In this document: positions 18,854 through 26,159 of the stretch, one piece after another
Position numbering within the stretch: position 1 is the stretch's first letter
Layout of the letters: each line of letters starts with the position of its first letter
From: Betaproteobacteria bacterium
Lineage (GTDB): Bacteria > Pseudomonadota > Gammaproteobacteria > Burkholderiales > Rhodocyclaceae
Assembly (NCBI GenBank): GCA_020621865.1
Contig: JAHRYW010000002.1
Coordinates: 324,404 to 388,403, forward strand
DNA length: 64,000 nt
Reading direction: 5' to 3'
The notes under the pieces: generated by a model
Seen by the model: only the letters and a program-made list of their open reading frames with translations
The model's database searches: none
Told to the model about the DNA's origin: nothing
Made by a program: the position numbers and the translations under genes

Positions 18854-21800
18854 ATGGCCAAGTTCTTTATCAACCGGCCGATCTTCGCGTCGGTCATCTC
18901 GATCATCATCGTCATCGCCGGCCTGGTCGCCTCGCGCGTGCTGCCCATCGCGCAGTACCCGGAAATCGCGCCGCCGACCGTGCTGATCACCGCCACCTAC
19001 CCGGGTGCCTCGGCCGAAACGCTGGCCAAGACCGTCGCCGCGCCGATCGAGGAGCAGTTGAACGGCGTTGAGAACATGCTGTATTTCAACTCCTCGGCGA
19101 CCGCCAATGGCACGGTGACCATCACCGCGACCTTCGAGGTCGGCACCAACGCCGACCTCGCCGCGGTCAACGTCAACAACCGCGTCAAGGCCGCCGAGGC
19201 GCGCCTGCCGGCCGCCGTGCGGACCAATGGGGTGATCGTCCAGAAGCGCTCCAACGACATCCTCAACGTCGTCGCGCTGAAGTCGGAAGGCGGCAAGTAC
19301 AGCACGCTGTTCCTGTCCAACTACGCCAGCCTGAACATCGCCGACGAACTGAAGCGGATCAAGGGTGTGGGCGACGTGACCATCTTCGGCGCCCAGGACT
19401 ACTCGATGCGCATCTGGCTGAAGCCGGACCGCATGGCCCAGCTGGGCGTGACGACCAACGAAGTGGCTGCCGCCATCGCCGCCCAGAACGCCCAGAACGC
19501 GGCCGGCAAGGTCGGCCAGGAGCCGGCGCCGAATGACCAGCAACTGGTCTACACGGTGACCGCCAAGGGCCGCCTGCTCAGCGAAGAAGAGTTCGGCAAC
19601 ATCGTCATCCGCGCCAGCGGCCCGGGCGGCCTGCTGCGCCTCAAGGACATCGCCCGTATCGAACTCGGCGCCTACAACTACGACCAGCGCGTGACGCTGG
19701 ACGGCCAGCCGACCATCGCCATGGGCATCTTCCTGCAGACCGGCGCCAACGCCCTGGAAACGGCGGCGTCCGTGCGCAGCAAGATGGATGAGCTGAAGCA
19801 GCGCTTCCCGCAGGGCATGGACTATGTGATCCCCTACGACACGACGCGCTTCGTCTCGGCGTCGATCAAGGAAGTCGTCAAGACGCTGGTCGAAGCCATG
19901 CTGCTGGTGCTTGCCGTCGTCTTCATCTTCCTGCAGAGCTGGCGCGCCACGCTGATCCCGATGATCGCCGTGCCGATCTCGCTGATCGGCTCCTTCGCCG
20001 GCCTCTGGTTGTTCGGCTTCTCGATCAACATGCTGACGCTGTTCGCCATGGTGCTGGCCATCGGTATCGTCGTGGACGACGCCATCGTCGTGCTGGAGAA
20101 CGTCGAGCGCCTGATGGCCGAGGAAAAGCTGTCGCCCAAGCAGGCGGCGATCAAGGCCATGCATCAAGTGACCGGCGCGCTGATCGCCATCGTGCTGGTG
20201 CTCTGTGCGGTGTTCATCCCGGTTGCCTTCCTCGGCGGCATTGCCGGCCAGCTGTACAAGCAGTTCGCCGTCACCGTCGCCGTTGCCGTCGTGCTCTCCG
20301 GCGTCGTTGCGCTGACCCTGACGCCGGCGCTCTGCGCGCTGCTGCTCAAGGCACAGCACACCGAGAACAAGTGGTTCGCCCCGTTCAACCGGATGTTCGA
20401 GCGCCTGACCCAAACCTATACCAGCACCGTCGGCTTTACGCTCAAGCACGGCATCATCGGCGCTTTGGTTTTTGCCCTGATTATCGGCGCGACCGTAGCA
20501 TTCTTCCGCATCATCCCGAGCGGCTTCGTGCCGGCCGAAGACCAGGGCTACCTGATCTCGGCGCTGATCCTGCCCGACGGCGCGACGCTGAAGCGCACCG
20601 AGAAGACCGGCGAGAGCATGCGCCAGATGTTCGCCAAGGACGAGGCGGTGGCTCACACCTTCATCGTTTCCGGCTTCGACCTGATCGGCGGCGGCAACAA
20701 GCCCAACGCCGGCACCATCTTCATCCCCTTGAAGGATTGGTCGGAACGCGAAGGCAAGGCGCAGGACCTGGCCGGCAAGTTCATGGGCTTCGGCATGATG
20801 CAGCCGGATGGCCTCGGCCTGGTCTTCAACCCGCCGCCGATCCGTGGCCTGGGTACGGCTGGCGGTTTCGAGGTCTATGTCCAGAACAAGGTGGACGGCG
20901 ACCCGCGCAAGCTCAACGAGGTTACCCAGGCCTTGATCGCCGAGCTGCAGAAGCATCCGGAATTCACCCGCATCTCGACCTTCTTCCGGCCGACCGTGCC
21001 CCAGCTGTTCGTCGAGGTCGACGAGCAGAAGGCGCTGGCCCTTGGCATTCCGATCGCCGACATCTACACGACGCTGCAAAGCACGATGGGCGCGCTCTAC
21101 GTCAATGACTTCAACAAGGCCGGCCGCGTCTATCGCGTGCAGTTGCAGGCCGAGGCCAATTACCGGATGAAGGCCGACGACATTGGCAAGGTCTACGTGC
21201 GCAGCACGACGACCAACGCGATGATTCCGCTGTCGGCTGTCAGCAAGGTCAACAGCATCGTCGGCCCGGAACAGATCGAGCGCTTCAACGGCTTCATCGC
21301 CGCCAAGGTGATGGGCGATTCGAAGCCGGGCGTCAGCTCGGGCGACGCGATCAAGATCGTCGAGGAAGTCGCCGCCGCGACGCTGCCCGACGGCTACAGC
21401 ATCGCCTGGACCGGCCAGGTCTTCCAGGAAAAGCGCAGCTCCGGCTCGTCGCTGCAGGCCTTCGGCTTCGCCATCATCATGGTCTTCCTGATCCTCGCCG
21501 CCCAGTACGAGAAGTGGTCGCTGCCGATTGCTGTCGTGATGGCCGTGCCCTTCGCGCTGATGGGCGCGCTGACGGCGATCTGGGTGCGTGGCATGCCGAA
21601 CGACATCTACTTCCAGATTGGTCTGGTCGTGCTGATTGGGCTGGCGTCGAAAAACGCCATCCTGATCGTCGAATTCGCTGCCCAGAAATACGGCGAGGGC
21701 ATGAGCGCCGCCGAGGCGGCCATCGAAGCGGCCCGTCTGCGCCTGCGGCCGATCATCATGACCTCGCTGGCCTTTGTGCTCGGCGTCTTCCCGCTGGTCA

Positions 21801-21976
21801 AGGCGACCGGCGCCGGTGCCGGCGCCCGCCAGTCGATGGGTACCGGCGTTTTCGGCGGCATGCTGGCCGCCACCTTCATCGCCACGCTGTTCGTGCCGCT
21901 GTTCTTCAAGTGGCTGGAGCGCGGCAAACAGATCGACCCCCGTCACCTCGACGTGAACGAGGAGGAGCAAGCATGA
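18854..21976 (+). CDS. RND multidrug efflux inner-membrane pump (AcrB/MexB-like, HAE1)
   Basis: A 1040-aa proton-driven trimeric pump of normal HAE1 length. It starts MAKFFINRPIFASVISIIIV, with the first TM helix and then the porter domain (ATYPGASAETLAKTVAAPIEEQLNGVENM). TM4 contains the proton-relay pair in GIVVDDAIVVLENVERLM, and the second half repeats the architecture (TM10 region GLASKNAILIVEFA). Substrates are typically lipophilic drugs, dyes, detergents or solvents. The stop overlaps the start of the outer-membrane channel gene (ATGA), indicating translational coupling. A copy of the dispersed repeat core lies inside the gene at 20491-20502. Confidence 0.97.
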   Translation: MAKFFINRPIFASVISIIIVIAGLVASRVLPIAQYPEIAPPTVLITATYPGASAETLAKTVAAPIEEQLNGVENMLYFNSSATANGTVTITATFEVGTNADLAAVNVNNRVKAAEARLPAAVRTNGVIVQKRSNDILNVVALKSEGGKYSTLFLSNYASLNIADELKRIKGVGDVTIFGAQDYSMRIWLKPDRMAQLGVTTNEVAAAIAAQNAQNAAGKVGQEPAPNDQQLVYTVTAKGRLLSEEEFGNIVIRASGPGGLLRLKDIARIELGAYNYDQRVTLDGQPTIAMGIFLQTGANALETAASVRSKMDELKQRFPQGMDYVIPYDTTRFVSASIKEVVKTLVEAMLLVLAVVFIFLQSWRATLIPMIAVPISLIGSFAGLWLFGFSINMLTLFAMVLAIGIVVDDAIVVLENVERLMAEEKLSPKQAAIKAMHQVTGALIAIVLVLCAVFIPVAFLGGIAGQLYKQFAVTVAVAVVLSGVVALTLTPALCALLLKAQHTENKWFAPFNRMFERLTQTYTSTVGFTLKHGIIGALVFALIIGATVAFFRIIPSGFVPAEDQGYLISALILPDGATLKRTEKTGESMRQMFAKDEAVAHTFIVSGFDLIGGGNKPNAGTIFIPLKDWSEREGKAQDLAGKFMGFGMMQPDGLGLVFNPPPIRGLGTAGGFEVYVQNKVDGDPRKLNEVTQALIAELQKHPEFTRISTFFRPTVPQLFVEVDEQKALALGIPIADIYTTLQSTMGALYVNDFNKAGRVYRVQLQAEANYRMKADDIGKVYVRSTTTNAMIPLSAVSKVNSIVGPEQIERFNGFIAAKVMGDSKPGVSSGDAIKIVEEVAAATLPDGYSIAWTGQVFQEKRSSGSSLQAFGFAIIMVFLILAAQYEKWSLPIAVVMAVPFALMGALTAIWVRGMPNDIYFQIGLVVLIGLASKNAILIVEFAAQKYGEGMSAAEAAIEAARLRLRPIIMTSLAFVLGVFPLVKATGAGAGARQSMGTGVFGGMLAATFIATLFVPLFFKWLERGKQIDPRHLDVNEEEQA
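20491..20502 (+). repeat. Dispersed repeat core, copy 5, inside the RND pump gene
   Basis: An exact GACCGTAGCATT encodes part of GATVAF within a TM segment, using GTA and GCA codons that are rare in this gene. The upstream TTTTTGCC lies about one helical turn further away than in other copies and no 31-bp tract is present, so this is a core-only match that could be partly fortuitous. Confidence 0.5.
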
Positions 21977-23400
21977 TGTCCCCCGTCCTTACCCGCCTGA
22001 CGCCGCTGGCCCTGGCGCTGGCCCTCAGCGGCTGCGCCGTCGGCCCCGACTACCTGCGCCCGGCCAACCTGCTGCCGAGCATTTTCGGCAGCGCCAAGCC
22101 GGCCGAAACGGTCGCCATCGCCACCAACCCGGCCATTGACCCGCGCTGGTGGACACTGTTCGACGATGCGACGCTGAACGACCTGGTCGATCAGGCCCTG
22201 CAAAACAACGCCGACCTGCGTCAGGCCGTCGCCCGCGTCGAACAGGCCGACGCCGTCGCCCGCGAGGCCGGTGCCTCCTTCTTCCCGCAAATCGACGGTG
22301 GGGCGGCGACCAGCAACAGCAAGGCGAGCACCAAGACCTCGACCTTTACGCCCACCCAGCCGCAGATTCGCCACTCGCGCAGCGCGGCGCTCAGCACCTC
22401 GTTCGAGCTCGACGTCTGGGGTCGCGTCCGGCGCACCAACGAGGCGGCCCAGGCTTCCATCCTGGCCACCCGCTATTCGCGCGATTCCGTCCGGCTCAGC
22501 GTCGCCGGGCTGGTCAGCAGCACCTACCTGGCCCTGCGTTCCTACGACGCCCAGATCGCCGTCAGCCAGGAAACCCTGAAAAGCCGCGAAGACAGCCTGG
22601 CCCTGGTGCGCACGCGGGTCGATGCCGGCCTGATTTCGCCGCTCGACGGCTATCAGGCCGAAGGCTCGCTGGCCGCTGTCCAGGCCCAACTGGCCGAGCA
22701 ACGCCGCCTGCGCGCCCTGGCCGAACACCAGCTGGCACTGCTGACCGGCAACCCGGTGCTGAAGATCGCCACCGGCGACCTGCGCCAGCTGCCCCTGCCG
22801 CCGCAACCGCCGGAAGGCCTGCCGTCCGACCTGATCGAAGGCCGGCCAGACGTGCTCAAGGCCGAGCAGGAACTGGTCGCCGCCAATGCCGGCATCGGCA
22901 TTGCCAAGGCCGGCTATTTCCCGAAATTCACGCTGACCGGCAGCATCGGCAGCGAAAGCAAGACGCTGTCTGACCTGTTCACCGCCGGTTCCGGCACCTG
23001 GTCGCTCGGCATCGCCGCCTTGATGCCCATCCTCGACTTCGGCCGCACCTCGGCCCGCGTCGACCAGGCCAAGGCCATCAACCAGCAATCGCTGGTCGCC
23101 TGGCAGAACACGCTGCAGATCGCCTACAAGGAGGTCCGCGACGCGCTGGTCAACCTGCGCCAGGACGGCGAGGCCGAAACGGCACAAAACCGCCGCGTCG
23201 ACAACGCCCGCAAGGCGCTGGACCTGGCCCGCCTGCGCTACGAGGCAGGACAAACCGGCTACCTGGAAGTGCTCGATGCCCAGCGCACCCACAACGACGC
23301 GGTCACGGCCATGATTGCCACGCGGCAGGCCAGGCTGGGCGCGGCGGTCGATCTGTTCAAGGCGCTCGGTGGTGGATGGCGGGCAGACAGCGCATCCTGA
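21973..23400 (+). CDS. RND efflux outer-membrane channel lipoprotein (OprM/NodT family)
   Basis: A 475-aa TolC-like channel. The signal peptide ends in a lipobox (LALSGC) followed by AVGPDYLRP, the standard OprM/NodT opening. Two OEP repeats form the alpha-barrel: WWTLFDDATLNDLVDQALQNNADLRQAVARVEQA in the first and RPDVLKAEQELVAANAGIGIAKAGYFPKFTLTGS in the second. It completes the tripartite pump; the presence of all three parts in one operon means no external TolC is required. Its start overlaps the pump's stop by four bases. A strong terminator follows. Confidence 0.97.
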   Translation: MMSPVLTRLTPLALALALSGCAVGPDYLRPANLLPSIFGSAKPAETVAIATNPAIDPRWWTLFDDATLNDLVDQALQNNADLRQAVARVEQADAVAREAGASFFPQIDGGAATSNSKASTKTSTFTPTQPQIRHSRSAALSTSFELDVWGRVRRTNEAAQASILATRYSRDSVRLSVAGLVSSTYLALRSYDAQIAVSQETLKSREDSLALVRTRVDAGLISPLDGYQAEGSLAAVQAQLAEQRRLRALAEHQLALLTGNPVLKIATGDLRQLPLPPQPPEGLPSDLIEGRPDVLKAEQELVAANAGIGIAKAGYFPKFTLTGSIGSESKTLSDLFTAGSGTWSLGIAALMPILDFGRTSARVDQAKAINQQSLVAWQNTLQIAYKEVRDALVNLRQDGEAETAQNRRVDNARKALDLARLRYEAGQTGYLEVLDAQRTHNDAVTAMIATRQARLGAAVDLFKALGGGWRADSAS

Positions 23401-23442
23401 CGATGGCGTGATGCTGGAGTGGCTGAAGCGGCCGCTCAGGTT

Positions 23443-23481
23443 AAAAAGGCATTTTCCAGATCACTGGAAAATGCCTTTTTT
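23443..23481 (+). terminator. Rho-independent terminator of the RND operon
   Basis: AAAAAGGCATTTTCCAG (23443-23459) pairs perfectly with CTGGAAAATGCCTTTTT (23464-23480) around a 4-base loop, and ends in T6. Confidence 0.92.
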
Positions 23482-23530
23482 GCAAATAGCGCCTGCCGGT
23501 CAGAACCGGACTGTCAGCCTGTTCGGGTTG

Positions 23531-23550
23531 CGGCCATTCAACTGGCCGCT
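23531..23550. repeat. Short inverted repeat in the RND/DUF3553 gap
   Basis: GCGGCCA and TGGCCGC flank a 6-base spacer (TTCAAC). There is no T tract, so it is not an obvious terminator. It lies in the 291-bp gap that opens the lower-GC patch; apart from this and the next hairpin I see no gene there. Confidence 0.4.
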
Positions 23551-23611
23551 TCACTCTGAAAGTTGCCGAATCGCCAATTCGTGCTCCTCAGCCAATACTG
23601 CCGGTGGCCTC

Positions 23612-23651
23612 CTCAATAAAAATGGCCGGTCCTGAGTACAGAACGGCCATT
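23612..23651 (-). terminator. Terminator downstream of the DUF3553-like gene
   Basis: Read on the minus strand, AATGGCCG (from 23651) pairs with CGGCCATT (to 23621) around a 15-base loop and is followed by TTTATT. It is 41 bp beyond the stop codon of the gene at 23692. Confidence 0.6.
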
Positions 23652-23691
23652 GGGAAATTGAGATTTGAAAAAACTTATCTACCGTTTCGCT

Positions 23692-24552
23692 TTATTTTTG
23701 GCCAATAGCCCAAACAAAGGACTGTACGTCGAGCAAATCACGTGGGATCAATCCCTCTTCAAGTAGATTCGTGCGAACGTAACTGTAGAGTCGTAAGACG
23801 GCGTCGTAGGTCTTCCAGTTAGGTTCTGCTTTGTAGTTGATTCGCCAGCAGAGCGCCTTCGCTGCATTCTGGATTACGGCAGGTTTGATCAGTGCGTGTT
23901 TCTGCGGGTAGCGTATGAAATTAAAGAGCGTCGCATACGTCCATTTGTTTAAATCCAGGATGCCTATCGTGCGGAGAAAATGTTTGAAACGTGCTTCCTC
24001 TGATTCAGCCCCATAAAAAAGGTCAGCCAAACCTAATGAAAACAACTTTTGGCTTGCCGGAGTTTCGAGTGTTTCATGAAGCGTCTTTCGCTCAAGCTTT
24101 GTGAGCAGGTTTGCTACTGACTCAACGTGCCTTGCGCGATCGCAGATATCCTCAAACCTACCTTCGTCAACAAGCCGGGAAAGCTCTTCTTGGCTCAGAA
24201 GTTGAGTGCAGAACTTGTGGCCAGTCATATTGGCGTCACGCGTTGCCTTGACGAAACTTGCGTCGTCGAACCCCTCCGGAAAGTTGTCCCTGAAACGTTT
24301 AACCGCCATGGGAACAGTCACAAAGTGATCATTGACAATTTCTGATGTCGCAATCAGGTTATCGAGGAGGCGGTGTTTTGAGGCAAGCCCTTCAACTTTC
24401 TCGACGCTGACGAATGCGCGTGAAAGCCTTTTTCGGCCCGCGCCAACAAAGAAAATATCGAGAGTGTCGGGTGTGGCGCTGAGTACTTTGCCAACGCCCC
24501 ATTCCTGTTGGTTTGGGTGCATCACACGATCACCTAAGGTTAGCGCACTCAT
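23692..24552 (-). CDS. DUF3553-like N-terminal domain protein of unknown function
   Basis: A 286-aa soluble protein. The first 50 residues (LGDRVMHPNQQEWGVGKVLSATPDTLDIFFVGAGRKRLS) look like the SH3-like DUF3553/CarD-type fold found at the ends of some helicase and restriction-linked proteins. The remaining 235 residues are helical and contain LFNFIRYPQKHALIKPAVIQNAAKALCW; I recognise no family. Base composition and codon use are clearly less GC-rich than neighbours (many AAA, TTT, GAA), and its only same-region companions are also atypical, which suggests horizontal acquisition. GGAGAG lies just ahead of the ATG. It could be an accessory defence or DNA-handling protein, but nothing in the sequence proves it. 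Confidence 0.7.
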   Translation of the reverse strand: MSALTLGDRVMHPNQQEWGVGKVLSATPDTLDIFFVGAGRKRLSRAFVSVEKVEGLASKHRLLDNLIATSEIVNDHFVTVPMAVKRFRDNFPEGFDDASFVKATRDANMTGHKFCTQLLSQEELSRLVDEGRFEDICDRARHVESVANLLTKLERKTLHETLETPASQKLFSLGLADLFYGAESEEARFKHFLRTIGILDLNKWTYATLFNFIRYPQKHALIKPAVIQNAAKALCWRINYKAEPNWKTYDAVLRLYSYVRTNLLEEGLIPRDLLDVQSFVWAIGQK

Positions 24553-24819
24553 CTTGCTCTCCGCTTTCCGACTGAAAAGCGGTTAATTTTATCACGCCCC
24601 GCAAGGGCAAAAATCTGAGCCGGAAATTTCCAGTTAAGACTGGTACGAAAACCGGTGCAGCCTCAAGGGCTGAAGGCGGCCATCAGCCGGCACTTGAACC
24701 CATCTAAGCATAGGCAGCTATTGCATCAATACCGGTTAATGAGGCCATGGCAGTACTTTTAAGGATTCATTAAGCGCAGCTATCTAGACTGGAGGGCAAG
24801 CTTGCTCCCGGAGGATGAA

Positions 24820-25353
24820 ATGCAAACCTTGAATTGGCCACCTCTCGTCAGAATTCAGCATTGGCTGACCGTTCTGCTCGTAGTTCTTTGTATTGGTGCG
24901 GTTTGGAGCCATGAGGCGTTCGACAAATCCAATCCTTTGCGAGCCCAGTTGATGCAGGTCCACTTTTTGTTGGGTGGCTTGATTGGCCTACTGACGGTGC
25001 CCCGTTTACTGACGCGTGCCTTGGTGAAAAGCCCGGTGTATGAAATGTCTCCACTGGTTGCCTTACTCGCGAAAGCGGGCCACCTTGGCCTCTATCTTCT
25101 GATGGTGTTGCTTCCCGTCTGCGGTTATGTCGCGGTATCCGGGAAAGGCTTGCCTATCGACCTGCTCGGGCTGTTGGAGATTCCCGCACTGCCGGTCAGC
25201 AAAGAGGTGGCTAAGGTGTTCAAGGAACTTCATGAAGTTCTCGGCAATGCCATGATCGCTTTGGTCGGGATACACGTTGCGGCTGCGATATTTCATGCCG
25301 TGGTGCTGAAGGACAAGGTGCTGCATTCAATGGTCGGAAGAGCCAGCGGGTAG
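24820..25353 (+). CDS. Cytochrome b561 family protein
   Basis: A 177-aa inner-membrane protein with four predicted TM helices and the spaced haem-ligand histidines of the bacterial b561/CybB family: RIQHWLTVLLVVLC, VHFLLGGLIGL, KAGHLGLYLLMVLLPVCGY and VGIHVAAAIFHAVVLKD. These proteins pass electrons between quinone and periplasmic or secreted acceptors; E. coli CybB oxidises superoxide to quinone. GGAGGA directly precedes MQTLNW, which decides the start over a TTG six codons upstream. The 267-bp gap before it (from 24553) has no gene or convincing promoter. It converges with the Gly/Met-rich secreted protein gene. Confidence 0.9.
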   Translation: MQTLNWPPLVRIQHWLTVLLVVLCIGAVWSHEAFDKSNPLRAQLMQVHFLLGGLIGLLTVPRLLTRALVKSPVYEMSPLVALLAKAGHLGLYLLMVLLPVCGYVAVSGKGLPIDLLGLLEIPALPVSKEVAKVFKELHEVLGNAMIALVGIHVAAAIFHAVVLKDKVLHSMVGRASG

Positions 25354-25423
25354 CACATCGCGCATACCCAGCCTCGTTTGTACTGAACGGGCACCGGTTG
25401 TCGCCGATGCCCGTCATTGAATC

Positions 25424-25780
25424 TCAGCGGTTTGGTCCCGGACCCATGCCGCCAGCAGGGCCCATGCCTCCCATTCCTCCCATTCCGCCTCCCGGCCCCA
25501 TGCGGCGTCCCTGCATACCCCCTTGGGCGGGCGGAGTGTCCGGTAAGGTCATTCCTTTTTCCTTGGCGCGCAACTGCATCTGCTCATGATGTTGTAGCCG
25601 GACTTGCTCACGCTCTTCCGCGGTTTTGGCTGCTCGCAATTTGTTGCGATGCTCAATGCGTTCCTGATTGGTCATCAACTGACTGCCATAAACCGGGGTA
25701 TCAACGGCAAAGGAAGCTGTAGAAGCCATCAAACCCAAGGCAATGGCGGACAGCGCAATTCTTACGGTGTTCTTGGTCAT
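25424..25780 (-). CDS. Secreted Gly/Met-rich small protein
   Basis: A 118-aa protein with a Sec signal peptide (MTKNTVRIALSAIALGLMAS..., cleavage at SFA-VDT). The mature part starts VYGSQLMTNQERIEHRNKLRAAKTAEEREQVRLQHHEQMQLRAKEKG, a charged helical block I have the impression of seeing in other betaproteobacterial periplasmic proteins, though no function is known to me. The last 35 residues are a low-complexity tail of GGM/GPM repeats (GGGMGGMGGMGPAGGMGP). Met- and His-rich character suggests soft-metal binding such as copper; this is inference. It lies tail-to-tail with the b561 gene. Confidence 0.7.
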   Translation of the reverse strand: MTKNTVRIALSAIALGLMASTASFAVDTPVYGSQLMTNQERIEHRNKLRAAKTAEEREQVRLQHHEQMQLRAKEKGMTLPDTPPAQGGMQGRRMGPGGGMGGMGGMGPAGGMGPGPNR

Positions 25781-25942
25781 TTTTCTCTCCCAAATGATTC
25801 ATGCATCAAGGCTATGAAGTGTTTCCGATGAAACTGGCGAGGTACTTTCCTATCCCGTCACTTCAGTTATAGCCCTTATGACAGAGAAATCCGGCCCTGA
25901 AACAAAGCGTTGCAATTGGCGCAAGCTTCAATAGAGGCGATA

Positions 25943-25988
25943 TAAATTTCGATTTTGGGCAAAATATCCGGCCGACCGTAGCATTCGG
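25943..25988 (+). repeat. Dispersed AT-tract/GACCGTAGCATT repeat, copy 6
   Basis: An exact core at 25974-25985 is preceded by TAAATTTCGATTTTGGG from 25943 (31 bp before the core) and AAAATAT, and followed by CGG. Intergenic. Confidence 0.85.
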
Positions 25989-26090
25989 AAGATCCCGATC
26001 GTGAACGGGTCCCAGAGCGGCCAGGGGCGCGTGTGCTTGTTTGTCCGATAAACGGCCACTCAGCGCTGGCGAGGTCAAATTACCGGAAAT

Positions 26091-26130
26091 AAAAATGGGG
26101 ATGAGCGCCAGCGCAGTCATCCCCATTTTT
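26091..26130 (-). terminator. Terminator downstream of the cNMP-AckA-PduL gene
   Basis: AAAAATGGGGATGA (26091-26104) pairs with TCATCCCCATTTTT (26117-26130) around a 12-base loop. Both ends carry A5/T5, so it works in either direction. It lies 30 bp past the stop codon of the minus-strand gene. Confidence 0.88.
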
Positions 26131-26159
26131 GCGTTTCAACAACGCAATAGTCGTCGCGT

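Larger units (their letters stand above)
25781..26159. other. Intergenic region, 379 bp, no gene
   Basis: It holds the upstream region of the Gly/Met-rich protein gene (AT-rich to about 25870), copy 6 of the dispersed repeat (25943-25988) and a strong terminator (26091-26130). A minus-strand frame of 87 codons spans the repeat and has no ribosome site or family signature, so I do not call it a gene. Confidence 0.6.

Noticed and set aside
18788..21970. A 1060-codon open frame on the minus strand opposite the RND pump gene
   Set aside because: It is an antisense shadow of a GC-rich gene: no ribosome site, no family motif, His/Asp/Arg-rich composition, and the + strand frame is an unmistakable AcrB homologue.
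25863..26126. An 87-codon minus-strand frame in the 379-bp intergenic region
   Set aside because: It reads through a dispersed-repeat copy and starts within a terminator; there is no ribosome site.
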